Positions 12,993 to 24,562 of a stretch of 64,000 nt of DNA are shown here, one piece after another. The translations under genes were made by a program, and so were the position numbers. The first letter of the stretch is position 1. The number at the start of each line of letters is the position of its first letter. A model generated the notes under the pieces. The model searched no databases. It was not told where the DNA came from and saw only the letters and a list, made by a program, of their open reading frames with translations. This stretch comes from Thamnidium elegans (taxonomy: Eukaryota > Mucoromycota > Mucoromycetes > Mucorales > Mucoraceae), in assembly GCA_025201345.1 (NCBI GenBank), contig JAIXMG010000006.1:434001-498000 (forward strand). The letters are read 5' to 3'.

Positions 12993-14591
12993 ATGACACC
13001 TCAACCACGTGTACAGGTTAAGAATCGAACATGGATATCTCCTTCAGTCACGACACCACCTCAAAAGCGACGTACACCACTTTCTGATTGGGATATCGTC
13101 ATGTTTAAATCTTATACTCCGTTGCTATTGTTCTATACGAACGATAGTAAGGACCCTGACTTTATGAATACCGATGCTTTAACAACTTCATTAGCTACCG
13201 TGCTTGTGGATTTTTATCCTCTGGCCGGTAGATTAATAGATATTGGAAACGGTAGAGATGAAATTGACAATTGCGATGAAGGCGTCTTATTTCAAGTAAT
13301 TAATAAAAAAAAAAGAAAAAGAAAAAAAATCGTGTGTTTTTTTACCATTTAGTTTGAGAATTAAAGCCCTTTTTTTTCGTCTGTTACTCTCTTTCCTTCT
13401 TTTATATACGTAAAATAGGAAGCAGAATATCTAGGCGAATTAGAAAAATTCAAGGAAAATGGATACCTTCCTAACCAAATGGACTATCACCGCCTATTCC
13501 CTATCCACTTTTACTGTGACGCACAAGATCCACTACTAGCAGTACAAATAACTCGTTTTCAAGACGGTGGTGTAGCACTTGGAATTATGATGCTCCATAA
13601 AGTTGCGGATATGTATTCAATTTGTTTCTTTCTTGACTCTTGGAGTAAAAAGGCCAGAGGTGTAGATTGTGCCAAAGCATTATTTAGACGAGACCTTGTA
13701 TCCTGTCCCGTAAATACAATTGTGACAGACGAAGCACTGGCTCATTATCGTGAGGAGCATCGAGTGACCCGAGAAGACACAACTCATGTGATACGTATGG
13801 ATCCTAACCAATCCAAATATTCTCGTACTTCACCGAACGGACCTTTGCCGCTCAAAAGCATCATTTTAGAATTTCATTCGGATAGTTTACGACTATGTAA
13901 AAAAGATGCTCATACACCCGAAATGGTCGCTAATAAGAATTGGATCTCTACCAAAGATTCATTACTGGCCATGTTGTTAAGATCGATCGCAAAGAGTCGT
14001 AATGTCAAAAAGGAAGAGCCTATTAAAATGATCATGTCTGTTAACGGACGTACCAAGATGAAGTATAATAAAGATATGGATTATTATTTTGGAAACTGGA
14101 TGATGTAAGTAAAAAAAAAAAAAAAACGAATACGTATAAATATATACTGAAAAACTCATATCAGATCTCGTACAATTTCTACAACTCAACAAGAGCTCGC
14201 TCAAACAAAGTTAGTTAATACGTCAGTGACAGTACGTCAAAATATGTGTAATGTTAAATTGGAATTGTTTCATGGGATCAGCAAGTTGTATACAATCCAT
14301 GAGGATATGACGGTAAATTATCTTACGTATCAGCCAAACTCAAGTGTTCAGTCTACTACAAGTGATGTATCCACCTTACCATTTTGGAGGCTAGATTTTG
14401 GATTTGGACGTCCTGATCGTACCAGAGGATATATTACATTTGGTGGTAACGGGTGCTTGATTATATTTGGTAGAGGTGATGATACGAAAGGCCCTATGTA
14501 TGACGTTCAATTACAAATGGATGCAGACTCAATGCGAAGGTTTATTGAAGACCCAGATATCCAAAAATATTCTACAAAAATACTCTATTAA
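12993..14591 (+). CDS. BAHD-family acyltransferase
   Basis: Acyl-CoA-dependent O- or N-acyltransferase of the BAHD (transferase, PF02458-type) family. Exons: 12993-13295, 13419-14104, 14165-14591; 471 aa, a normal BAHD length. The N-terminal block SDWDIVMFKSYTPLLLFY resembles the family's first strand region. The catalytic HxxxD motif is seen as HKVAD at about residue 147 (MMLHKVADMYS). The structural DFGWG motif appears as DFGFGRP in the third exon (about 405). Both hallmark motifs are therefore present with the usual spacing. The substrate cannot be told from sequence. In fungi the family includes trichothecene acetyltransferases and uncharacterised enzymes; in plants it includes alcohol acyltransferases. 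It sits just downstream of IAH1 on the same strand and is convergent with the Pan1-like gene (72 nt between stops). Confidence 0.88.
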
Positions 14592-14663
14592 AGATGTATA
14601 ATTTTTTTTTTTTTAAAAAAAGACTATTATAAAGTAGTAGTTTGTTATATTGTATATATATTT

Positions 14664-16983
14664 TTAAAATGAAGGGAATCTAGATTCAAAAGAAGGGTCA
14701 ACTTCAGGTGCTTTAGCTAAAGCAGCATCATAAGATAACTGAGCAATAAATTCCTTGAGATCATTAGCAACGTTTTGGCCGTGTTCAAATCGACCACGTT
14801 CTTCAATCTTCTTTTGATCTTGATCTTGCTTTCGAATATCTAATCCAATCATACTTGTCTCCAAATGAATAGCCTTGACTGTATCTTCAATTTCCCTTAA
14901 ACTATCTGCAATTGATTCCGTGTACATTTTAAATTCTTCTCGTTCTTCCTCAATCTTTTCCTTTTCGGCCTTTATATTGATTGAAGTACCAGAACTCTTA
15001 CCAGTAATTTTACCCATACGAGCAGCCACCATAGCCTTTGCTTTAGCACGAATTCTATCACTCTCAGTGACTTCACCATTAGGACCTGTTCCAATAATAT
15101 TTAAAGGCGCATCAGTTGCAGAACCTGCAGAAGCAGCAGCCTTCTTATCCAAAGCCTGTAATTTCGTTTGTTTTAAATCATTTTCAGTTTCATCTACTTG
15201 AGCTAATAATCCTCGTAAGGTATCATCCAACATGTACTGAATTTCAGCCTCTAAAGATTTCTCTTGTTCAGCCAAACTTGATAACTCGGCAGTCTTTTCA
15301 ATATATGTATTCCAAGCATCATAACCTTGTTCGCTACCTGTCTTTGAAATCTCAATTTGTAATTCTTTCACTCTGTCTTTTAAATCATCAATATCTCTTT
15401 TATCCATAGCAGATAATTGTTTATAAGGTGTAGCGACTTTTTTAACAGAGTCTTCTTCCAATTTCTTTATATACTTTTTCTTTTCTTCAATTTCTTTCCT
15501 TAAATCAAAGATACGAGTGGCTTTACCACGGTACCCATAACTTGATGTGGTTGTGGAAGAAGAGGAAGAAGATTTGATATCACGGTTACGGTTTCTATCA
15601 GGGCCCATACGACGTGCACTAGAGACATACCCTACTTCGGTATCCTTATCTTCATCTTTTTTAACAGCTGGACGTGATGGACTAACGGATCTAGATCTAT
15701 ATTGTGGTGTAGGAGGAGAAAGTGAATCGGTAGGTCGAGAACTGAAATTGGAAATAAATTTCTTTTTGGCGATATCTTCTAAAATTGTCTTTTTCAATTT
15801 ACTAACACTATCGTGTAAGTCTCGTGTAGAAGGAGGAATTAATTCGGCAGGTAATGTCTCTGGTACATTATATCCATTTAATTTTCGATAAATAAGGTGC
15901 ATTGCTACAGAGAATTCATCTACGTTTAATTTTCCTTGATTATTTGGATCTGATAAGTTCCTACAAAAAAACAAAAAATTAATTTCTGTATACACGTGTA
16001 ATTGAAGAGGGGGAGGCAATATTACCAAATTTGCATAAGTACATTCTGTGGTAATCCAGATTGAGAAAATATCTCTTTTGCTTTATCTCCAGATAATGTT
16101 CCCTTTTTTTCTGTATCCCAAGCTTTAAAGATCTTTGTATATTGTTTCTTTTCTTCGTTAGTTACAGCCCAAGGAATTTTAATATCCTTTGACAGACTTG
16201 CAAAACCTGAGGGTGCAGTGTAATTACCAGTATGTGGCATCATTCTATTTGTGAAATCCATACTGTTTCCAAGCATACCTGTCGGCATAGAAACATGTGA
16301 ACTACCTACCATCATAGGAGTAACACCAGTCATCATAGGAGTTTGCATTGAGCTATTATTATTTGGTGTAGAAGATTGCGAAGAAAAATTGGGGGTTGAG
16401 AAAGATGGCATACCAGTTGGCTGTTGAGATAAAGGCACTACTGATTGATTTTGAGGTTGTCCCTGTACCGCCATAACTGCGTTACGGATTTCATTACGCA
16501 CTTCTTCAGGTAAAGAAGCAGGGATTTCACTTCCTGTCATTTTCATTGAGGTCAAGTACATTGCTAAAGCGAACTCGGGAAAAGTAAGTTGTGGTTGTTG
16601 AGTAACGTTAGACAAATCCCTGGTAGAAAAAAAAAGTTGGGCGTTAGTTTGCTTTATTCAATATAACTAAAAAAAAAAAAAGAGTACCAAATGCGAGCAA
16701 GATTATCATCACCAATGTTTGACCTTGAAAGTACTTCTCTTGCTGCATTAGCTATAGCAATAAAAGTAAGTTTTTTTTTGTTTCATATTTTTTTCTTTCT
16801 CCTTCTCGTTTTTTACCAGTCAAGATAGTGTTTCCTCCAGCAGCTTGAGTGAAAACCATCTCGTACTTATTTTGATCGGCTTGAGCTAAAAAACTCAAAC
16901 GAATTCCTATACACATATATATTGCATTAGCTTTGTTTTTTGTTAAAAACTTTTATAGGTGTACCCTTTGATGGTCCGGCCAT
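14664..16983 (-). CDS. Pan1-like EH-domain endocytic scaffold (short form)
   Basis: Actin-patch/endocytosis scaffold related to Pan1 (intersectin/Eps15 class). Exons on the minus strand: 16965-16983, 16817-16906, 16688-16751, 16026-16619, 14664-15960; 687 aa. Two EH domains are visible. EH1 (about 8-105) contains NAAREVLSRS and PEFALAMYLTSMKMTG. EH2 (about 205-300) has EF-hand-like loops DTEKKGTLSGDKA and DPNNQGKLNVDEF, then the very Pan1-specific AMHLIYRKLNGY and LPAELIPPSTRDL. A Ser-rich linker and a long coiled coil (about 370-640) follow. Yeast Pan1 is about 1,480 aa with a C-terminal Pro-rich, WH2-bearing tail. Here the protein stops soon after the coiled coil, so the Arp2/3-activating tail is absent, or encoded elsewhere. 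The start at 16983 gives MAGPSKG spliced in frame into EH1. Confidence 0.85.
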
Positions 16984-17617
16984 ATTGCAAACGGGATGCT
17001 TTTATATATGATGTTAATAACAAAAAAGAATAAATTTAAAAAAGAAAATGAACCGAAATATATGTATTCGCAGTGATTGGACCGAAGACTAATTTTGTCG
17101 GAGTGTCTTACACTGCTGCTTGAACAGTGCTGGATGTTATCGTGAGATGTTGCAAGAGGTGGGTTGTAATGATTAGTTTTTGTCAAATAGTATCATAGCG
17201 CTTATACTATACGCATAAAAGAAGAAGAAAAAAAAAATACAGCGAAATACGAAATACGAGATACTTAAGGTAGCGTTATATCAGCATCTTTTTTCGTGAT
17301 AAAAGTGGATGGACCGAAACGTATATTATATCATATGGCAAGTTACACTCGCATATGTTTGTTTAACTATCTTGCCCAAAAATACAACTGGCTTCATAGC
17401 TATACAATTGAATTAGTCTTTCTAAGACGGTTTGCCGATAAGTAAAATCAGTATAGATATTTAATATAAACAAGTTTATCTTTTATTAACGTAAGAAGAA
17501 AAAAGTATGAAAATAAATATTTTTATTATTTTATCTTTTCTCTTTCTTTTTTTAACAATGGATTCATATACAAGCAAGTATCTTCTATATAATATGTATA
17601 TCTCTTTTAAAAGACAT
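16984..17617. other. Intergenic region upstream of the Pan1-like gene
   Basis: No supportable gene. The block 17525-17593 is similar to 30680-30753 (see repeats). Short open frames on the minus strand (16953-17186, 17607-17813) have no domain; the second is antisense to the HSPA12-like 3'-end relic that follows. Confidence 0.5.
17525..17593. repeat. Dispersed repeat block, copy A
   Basis: About 70 bases: a T/C-rich tract, then a core containing ATTCATATACAAGCAAGTA. The same core, with a few substitutions, occurs at 30717-30753 behind a similar T/C-rich tract. Both copies are on the plus strand and both lie close to fragments of the HSPA12-like family, so they may mark the edge of a mobilised or duplicated segment. 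The type of repeat is unknown. Confidence 0.5.
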
Positions 17618-17672
17618 TCGACAGAATTATATCAAATCGCGCAGAACCAATGACTTTGGATCGGTTTTGATG
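17618..17672 (+). pseudogene. 3'-end scrap of the HSPA12-like family
   Basis: The plus strand reads ...AEPMTLDRF followed by TGA. This corresponds to the last residues AQPMTLDRF-stop of the intact HSPA12-like gene on the minus strand at 53863. More than 20 nucleotides around the stop are identical apart from the stop codon itself (TGA versus TAG). Upstream the frame closes within about 15 codons and no other part of the gene is recognisable, so this is only a terminal fragment. Confidence 0.6.
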
Positions 17673-18088
17673 AAAACATTTTAATATCGCAATAAAGTTG
17701 ACTTTGTTGTTTATAAAAGCATTTAGAATAGGGACTAAAAAATTTCGCGTTCGATAGTGATATAAAAGCATGTTCAAAGTTTGAGATATAGTATAATAGT
17801 TACTAATTTTCAATACTCGAAAAAAAAGTGTAATTCCATATATATATATATGTATCTTTGCCTTTGATTACTATTTTAAAATTGTTTATTAGCCTTATCT
17901 GACACTAGTGCCCTTTTTTGTAATTTAGCGACCAGTTAGACTGTAATTTTGAAAAAGCCTTGATCTGCGGGTAGAGAGATAAATCGTCTTAAAAAGGAAG
18001 ACATCCCGCAACATTCTACTTCACAACGCAACCTAGTTTTTTTTTTACACAACACAACCTGTTTTTTAAAAAAAAAACTCAGATCAAA

Positions 18089-18535
18089 ATGACCGCACCA
18101 CAACTGAAATTAACAATGGTCAATCTATACGGCTACCAAACCGGCAACAGTAAAGACGAGATCAGCGACGACATCTTTCTGAGCCCAGATACTTTGAAGA
18201 TTTTGATAGTCAAGAGAGAAACCCAGAGGATGAATATGTATCTGAAGTAGATGAAGAAAATCTAAACGATCCAGAAGCTCCAGATAGTATCACCTGGACC
18301 GACTCAGCTATCCGAATTCTGCTTCGAATCGTTTCAAAGAATGATGCCGAAGCGCCGAATTCAAGGATTCCTTCTGGTATGACCTTATCTTTCAGTTTAA
18401 AGCTAACCTTGAGCTACAAAACCTGGATACTGTCTTTCAAGAACGTATCGATGGAAAGGAAGGTGTAGCTCAGTATAAAAAGTTGGTTAGGAGGTATACA
18501 TCTCTTTCTGGCGGTATAATTACTGAAAGGATATA
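18089..18535 (+). pseudogene. Frameshifted Myb/SANT- or Zeste-like DNA-binding ORF
   Basis: Starts with an ATG at 18089 (MTAPQLKLTMVNLYG) but needs at least two frame changes. From about 18181 another frame reads an acidic stretch and then ITWTDSAIRILLRIVSKN. From 18357 a third frame continues EFKDSFWYDLIFQFKANL and GVAQYKKLVRRYTSL before a TAG. The pattern of a first helix with W-T-D, a central W-x-D and a C-terminal YKKL is that of trihelix/Zeste/Myb-SANT-like domains, which often come from Harbinger-type transposons. The shifts make it a relic; family assignment is by pattern only. Confidence 0.5.
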
Positions 18536-20362
18536 GGGTCCTGCCGAGTGGGGGGGGGGAGGTTTGATACTTTGAAGCGAATTTTGATCCATCATCGTTG
18601 TGTTCATCCTCCAGCTACTATGTGTATAGGAGGTCCATCGGTATTCTGACCACTACAATTTCTCCAAATGGACAGATAGTAAGAGAGTATGAAAATGTGA
18701 AAGGTTCAGGTCATTTTAAAGTACTGTCAGAGGGCTTTGATAAATAATTTAAATGTCGTCGCATAGAATTTGACAGAAATAGCCGAGAAAATTGAAATCT
18801 ACGGATACCAGTAACTTAATCTTAATAATTAAAAAAATAAATTTCATTTTGAATTTTAAATATTATCTTTGTACAGTTGGATAATTGCAGTAAAGTAAGG
18901 TGTTAATAGTAAGTTTAAGCGAGCGTCTAGTTCCTGCGTTATAAAGTAGAATGCTTTTATAGGTAAAATATATGCAAATGGTTTTTTGATGAAAAAAGAA
19001 AGGGGTGCACTAAAAAGTAAGATTCCAGTGAATCCAAGCTCAAAGCAAAATATAAAGCGAAGAGATAAAGTAAAAGAGCTGATTAAAAGAGCTTTTATAA
19101 GTCAACAGAAGTGTAGGCTTAAATATTTAGTTTATTTATTATTCATTTGAATGTAGTTCAAACTATTTAGAGAAAAAAAAAGAACTATCTAGAGAAAAAG
19201 AAAGAAAAAGTTTCGTTAAATGAAGTATTGCCAAAGTGGTGTCACAGGAAAAATAAGAACGATTGTGTAACAATCGTATTTACCCCTTAGTTAATTTCGA
19301 CCATTGAGGTCATTAATAACTTTAAAAGCTCAATTCTAAAAGATTGTAATTAATCTATTTAGATTTATACTCTTCTCACCCCTTAAAGAGCTTCTTCATA
19401 ATAGCTCTTTTAAGTATTTTATCTTATATCAGATTTTATTTCTTTAAATTGTTTTACGTATAAAACACGAACTAGTGCTCACTTTCTCTTCGCTCTACGT
19501 TACAGTTAACAATGTCGCACATATGACCTAAATCATCTTATTTCTCTTTGAAAGCAATTGTTCAAAAGAAGAAGGAAGGACTACTTACGAAATACCTAAT
19601 ACGTGGACATCGTAAAAATAATTTTGGAGTAGAACTACATGTTATTTTAAAGAAAAAAGACTCAGGATTTATAAACCAAGCTAATTTTATCAACTTTCAA
19701 AGGATAAAATTGCAGTTTAGAAGTACCACATACAACGAAATGTTCAATTGCAGGAATGGGATGAAAACCGGCCCAAGAGCCTGGTATCCTTAAAAAACAG
19801 AGAAAAACTTGGTTCCAAAAACAGTGGGTAATCCAGTACATCCTCACAGGAAACAAACTTTTATGTGTGCCGCGGTTCATTAATTAATGAATGAATTAGT
19901 GCCTTAATAATACTTTGAGCTAGGATGCATATGAACCTTTACTGCATATATTATATTTCATAAACAACAAACTTTATTCTTACCTCAAATCCCCCACCTG
20001 TATATATTATAATTAACCCTTATTTTAAAAATATATGAGCCCAAAGTTTGAAAAAAAAGAAAGGATTGTCAATAGTACATACAAACTACATATTATCGAC
20101 TGGAATATAGACTAGAAACAACATTTTTATCTTTTTCGCTATTTGATTGTTTTTAGGTGTACATAATGTACAAGATGATGAAACCGTACCAGACTCTAAA
20201 TAACGAGAACCAATGATAGAGCAATTACGATGTTCTGCATATCAATAAGGTAATACCAAATTAAAAAAAAAGCCACCATTTATTTCAATAGGTTCTTATG
20301 AAATATAACCATATATATATTTTTCTCTCTTTTTTTTTTTTTTTTTCTTTGTCTACCCTATT
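18536..20362. other. Relic-rich intergenic region
   Basis: No supportable gene in 1.8 kb. An open frame of 81 codons at 19548-19793 (+) and one of 72 codons antisense to it (19662-19880) have more balanced base composition than the flanks but no domain I recognise; one may be a decayed element. The end (20330 onward) is a T-rich promoter tract leading into the ArfGAP gene. Confidence 0.45.
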
Positions 20363-21791
20363 ATGTCGCACTTGATTGCCAAAAAACAAGAAGAATGGAA
20401 CTCACAGTAAGTATAGTAACACATGTATAATAAACTACAAGGTTCTAATTTATATGATAGAAAAGTAAGAGAGCTTTTACGTTTACCTGAAAATAAAAAA
20501 TGCTTTGATTGTCCAACAAAGGTATAAAAAGAGATGATGGTTAAAAAAAAAGTAAGAACAAAGAAACTCTTACGCATCCTTTTTTTTTCTTTCAAATAGA
20601 GCCCTTTCTTTGTTAATATTAGTATACAAACATTTGTTTGTACTCGTTGTTCTGGTTTAGTGTAAGTAGTATATATACCGAAATGGGAGGAAAGGAAAGT
20701 TAATATTTGAATCTAGTCGTGAAGTAGGTCACCGAGTAAAGTCAATCTCGGCCAGTAAGTTTTCAGGACCAGAAATTGTTACACTTCAACATGGAGGTAA
20801 TGAAGTAGCCAGAACAATTTGGTTAAGTACGTACAGTATGAACACACCCGAGCCCGAAACAGACGGTGATATCAGATTATTTATGAGACAAAAGTATTAT
20901 GAGCAAAAATGGTTGGATCGTAAAAAGGGTGTATTACATGCAGAGAATGTAAAACGCATTATAAAAGAACTTTACTCAGAGGATGGTACACGTAAACCAA
21001 CAAATTTAGGACGCAGCGGAAGTATTGATAAAAGAAAGAGTATAGATAGACCCAGGATTGTTCCTACTCAGTCATGGGTGGATGATAATGTACCTATTGG
21101 TTTGATTCCTGCTGTACAACATAACAAAAGTACGCTGGATGATTTGTTGTTAAACGATGATATGATGCTTTCGCCTAAATCACCTACATTTCCAAATATC
21201 ACCATACCGAGTATACCAAGTATGCCAACTCAACACATCACTAGTCCTACAATAACTCAAAGTCGTACAGCTCCTCCTGCAGTAGCGGTAAAGCAAGAGA
21301 GTTCGACAACGAATCAACCTAGCTCAGCAGGTAAAATAAAATAAAATATACCTAGTGGTACAAATACATGTTTCTTATTTACTATTTTAATAATAGTGTC
21401 GCCTACAAGGGATATATTTTCTGAACTAGCTGGACTTTCTACGGTTCCTTCGCCCAAGCCAACTGCTAGTTATGGAGGAGGTATTCTACAACCCAATTCA
21501 CCAACTTTGCCTTCTTCTAAACCACCGACACCATTCAGTATGCCTAGTGTAGACCCTTATGCAGCATTACGTGATTTATCTATTGGCTCTAAACCAACAC
21601 CCAATACTATAAAGATCAAAACTTCAGATGATAATATGAGTTGGGGAGGTTTGTAACAAAAAAAAACAAAGAAGAAACAATTAAAAACTAATTATACGTG
21701 TATAATAGATTTTCAAAAATCGCCCACACAATTATCTTTTAACCCAAGTAAACCAATGTTTAGCGATTTGGACCCACTCTTTAAACGATAA
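20363..21791 (+). CDS. AGFG/Smap-type ArfGAP
   Basis: GTPase-activating protein for Arf-family GTPases, acting in vesicle coat cycles. Exons: 20363-20406, 20461-20521, 20600-20661, 20717-21330, 21397-21648, 21709-21791; 371 aa. The N-terminal ArfGAP domain (about 10-125) has the zinc finger CFDC-x16-CTRC (CX2CX16CX2C) and the catalytic arginine at the CX4R position (CSGLVR). HRVKSISASKFSG and GNEVARTIWL, then LFMRQKYYEQKW, follow the AGFG/Hrb pattern more than that of Gcs1. The remaining roughly 240 residues are Pro/Ser/Thr-rich and unstructured, without FG repeats. Placement in AGFG rather than Age2/Smap is moderately sure. It is convergent with the TFIIA gene (108 nt between stops). Confidence 0.88.
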
Positions 21792-21899
21792 TATATATGT
21801 ATTTTTTTTTATATATTAAATATATATATAAGCTTTTTCTTTTCTTTTATTATATACTATTACTATTGTTTTTTTTTTATCTTTTAATTTTTTTTTTAT

Positions 21900-22778
21900 C
21901 TACCATTCAAAGTCACCATTGGCACGATGGAACAAATAGTCTCTACCGTTTACCAACATAATACCATCTTTTAATATGCACTTCCACTTATTCTTTGTTC
22001 TTGTTACTTTATCATACAAACATAAAATAATGTGTTCAATCTCCTCTCCTCCTTCACCATCATCGTCGTCATCATCAGTATCGTCCAAGTCTGAATTAAT
22101 ATCATCCTCATCCTAAATAAAATGGATTTTTATTTAGTCCCAAAACACACTTACACACAGCCATATATATACTTACTGCTACTTCTTCGTCACCTTCACC
22201 ATCCAATTGTGAAATACGAGTTTTAGATTTTAAAGCACCAGCTTTAATTGCTCTTTCTCTAGCATCTTTCATTAATTCTTTAACGCTATCAGGAAGAGTA
22301 TCTAAAGTGAGAGGTTCACCAGAAAATGACGAAGCAGTAAATGAAATTTCAGGCTCTTCTTCCTGACTCGACTGAATCATATCTTCAATGCGTTGATCAA
22401 TTTGCTAATTTTTTTTTTTAAAAAAAAAAAAGTGAGTAAATAACTACATGTACGTATTTATATAAATGTATATATCTACCTCAGTGGTTAATTCATCATT
22501 TGCACCGTCATTTTGAGGGAGGTTAGGTCTAGCAATTCCAGGCAACTGTAAATCAGCAGGGTTTTCTGAATCATTATTACTGGCATTATTATTATTAGGT
22601 GGCATCATTTGATATTGATTAGCAAGCGTACTTGGGTCAGGAATCATTCTAGGAGGTGCAATACCGTAACCCTGTTGCTGCTGATGTTGCTGCTGTATGT
22701 TCTGTTGTTGCTGTTGCTGCTGATGCTGTTGCTGTTGGAGTTGTTGATGTTGTTGCTGTTGGAGTTGTTGATGCTGTT

Positions 22779-22809
<31 letters not shown>

Positions 22810-23314
22810 CTGCTGTTGCTGTTGTTGGGATCTTCCAGCAGCAGTAGCTAAATTTGCTAAACTTGCAGCAGCAGGTTGGCCAGCATACTTGATTATTTTT
22901 TTTCATTTAATAAAAATTTAAGAAAAAAAAAAAAAACCTTTTTTTTTTAAAAAAAAATATTACCTCTGTAGGATATTGTAACGCAGGTGTATCATTATTA
23001 GAATTAACCGCAGCACCAGGTAAAGGAGCTTGAGCAGTAGAATTTTCGCCATCTTCGTCATAATAACCATCGTCCTTGAAGCCGAAATTAGCTACACGAG
23101 ATCTAGCTACCTTTGATTCCCAAGACTAGTTTTTTTTTGTTAGCTAATAATTTCTTTTTTTCTACAAAGAAAAAAAGGGCTTACTCTTTGTAATTCCTGC
23201 AAAATAGCATCGTCTATTCCCATATCTTCAAAATCGCCACGTACTTGATTGATGACATCGTCAATCACAAATCGATAGACATTAGACTACATTATTAGAG
23301 AGGAAAAAAAAAGG

Positions 23315-23345
<31 letters not shown>

Positions 23346-23396
23346 TTGAAACGATTTAAAAAATTTTCTTGTTATTACCACAATAGCGTTAGACAT
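21900..23396 (-). CDS. TOA1: Transcription initiation factor IIA large subunit (TFIIA alpha/beta)
   Basis: General RNA polymerase II factor that binds TBP-TATA with the small subunit Toa2. Minus-strand exons: 23379-23396, 23185-23286, 22964-23125, 22480-22887, 22177-22404, 21900-22112; 376 aa. The N-terminal four-helix-bundle part reads SNVYRFVIDDVINQVRGDF and LQELQRSWESKV. The C-terminal beta-barrel part reads KNKWKCILKDGIMLVNGRDY and ends FHRANGDFEW. Between them is a Gln-rich segment encoded by 22655-22850, where CAG/CAA codons are broken by His and Leu. Such a non-conserved spacer is usual for TFIIA. An acidic run (DDTDDDDDDGEG) precedes the C-terminal domain, as in yeast Toa1. The first coding exon is only six codons. 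Confidence 0.95.
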
Positions 23397-24562
23397 TATT
23401 GTATGTAAATATGGTTTGTTTTCTTTTTATCTATTTATTTTATTCTTCTAATATATATAAAAAAAAAAACTGGTTAGAAAAAAGAGAGAAAAAGTAAATA
23501 CACGTTAGATCTAGATCTACCTTTATTACTTTTTTTTTATGTGTGTATATATAAAAAAAAAAAGAGAGAGAAAAAAGAGATAATATAACAAAAAAAATAA
23601 AAAATAACGGAAACAAAGATGGGAAAAAAAAAAAGGTGTCCTTTTATACGAATTCCATCTTGATTTTTTTTTTCATGACGACATGGTCCGGTCCGGATAA
23701 AAGAAGTTCCCCCTCAATTGTCTATTTTGAACTTCAAAATATGTATCGTAAGCATTTAGAATTACGATTCCATAGCGTACCATAAATTTGGAAAGCAATT
23801 AAGCCATCAATACGAACAACTGCTTCAGCTAAATAGCTCTCTTTTTACTTATTTACAAATATAGCCAACAAAACTAGTAGAGTATGCCAAGTTATACTAA
23901 TTGTTTTGTGGTGGACAACCCCCACAATTTATGCTATTGAAACGCAGTGCACAAATATTTATAATGACGTTCATTTCTAGTTTTTTTTGGAGTGTTTAGA
24001 TTAGTTGATACTTTTTTATTAGAGTAAATAAACTCTAATGGATCTCATTTAAATTTCATTGTTAGGATGGTTTAGGTTTTTCGTTCGATATGACACGCTT
24101 TAAGAATGAAAAGAATAACGAATACTGTGGCATTGTCCAAGACTAACCTAAGTTTGCATAATTGCTCACTATTTCACCAACAACAAAAAACTTATAATCT
24201 AAAATCACCATCTATTTCCTGCTAATAAATAACACACAGCAGGATACTTGGTGAGGATTATGTTGGGTTCGCCTTTTTTTTTTAATGTACTAGCTTGTTT
24301 TTATCAATCGCCTTTCGTTCAAAAAAACATGATTACCTGTATCTCCATTGTACATTAATCCAAATTGCATGTCGCACAAGACTGATTTTTTGAATTATAA
24401 TTCTTTCATAAACACGTAAATCATTTTTTTTTTTTCAGCAGCATTATACTTTCTAAAGAGAAAAAAAAAATCAATTGAATTCATACGTCGATAAATAAAT
24501 TGCTTGAAGGTGGGAAATAAAAACAGTTTATGTAAACGTAAAACGGTTTTCTTTTTATTAAT
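23397..24562. other. Intergenic region between TFIIA promoter and the small mitochondrial gene
   Basis: About 1.2 kb without a supportable gene. The part next to TFIIA (23400-23640) is AT-homopolymer-rich promoter sequence. The rest holds no open frame worth calling and no repeat I could confirm. Confidence 0.5.

Noticed and set aside
12993..14591. A secondary-metabolite gene cluster around the BAHD gene
   Set aside because: Neighbours are SET1, a hydrolase and Pan1; no synthase, P450, transporter or pathway regulator is near.
16953..17186. Minus-strand ORF across the Pan1-like start
   Set aside because: It overlaps the first exon of the Pan1-like gene in another frame and has no domain.
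19080..19420. AAAGAGC/GCTCTTT inverted pairs near 19.1 and 19.4 kb
   Set aside because: Short arms and A/T-rich context; expected by chance, with no element boundaries.
22609..22906. Plus- and minus-strand Leu-, Ala/Val- or Thr-rich frames over the TFIIA Gln tract
   Set aside because: These are alternative readings of the CAG/CAA repeat; only the Gln frame connects to both TFIIA domains by splicing.
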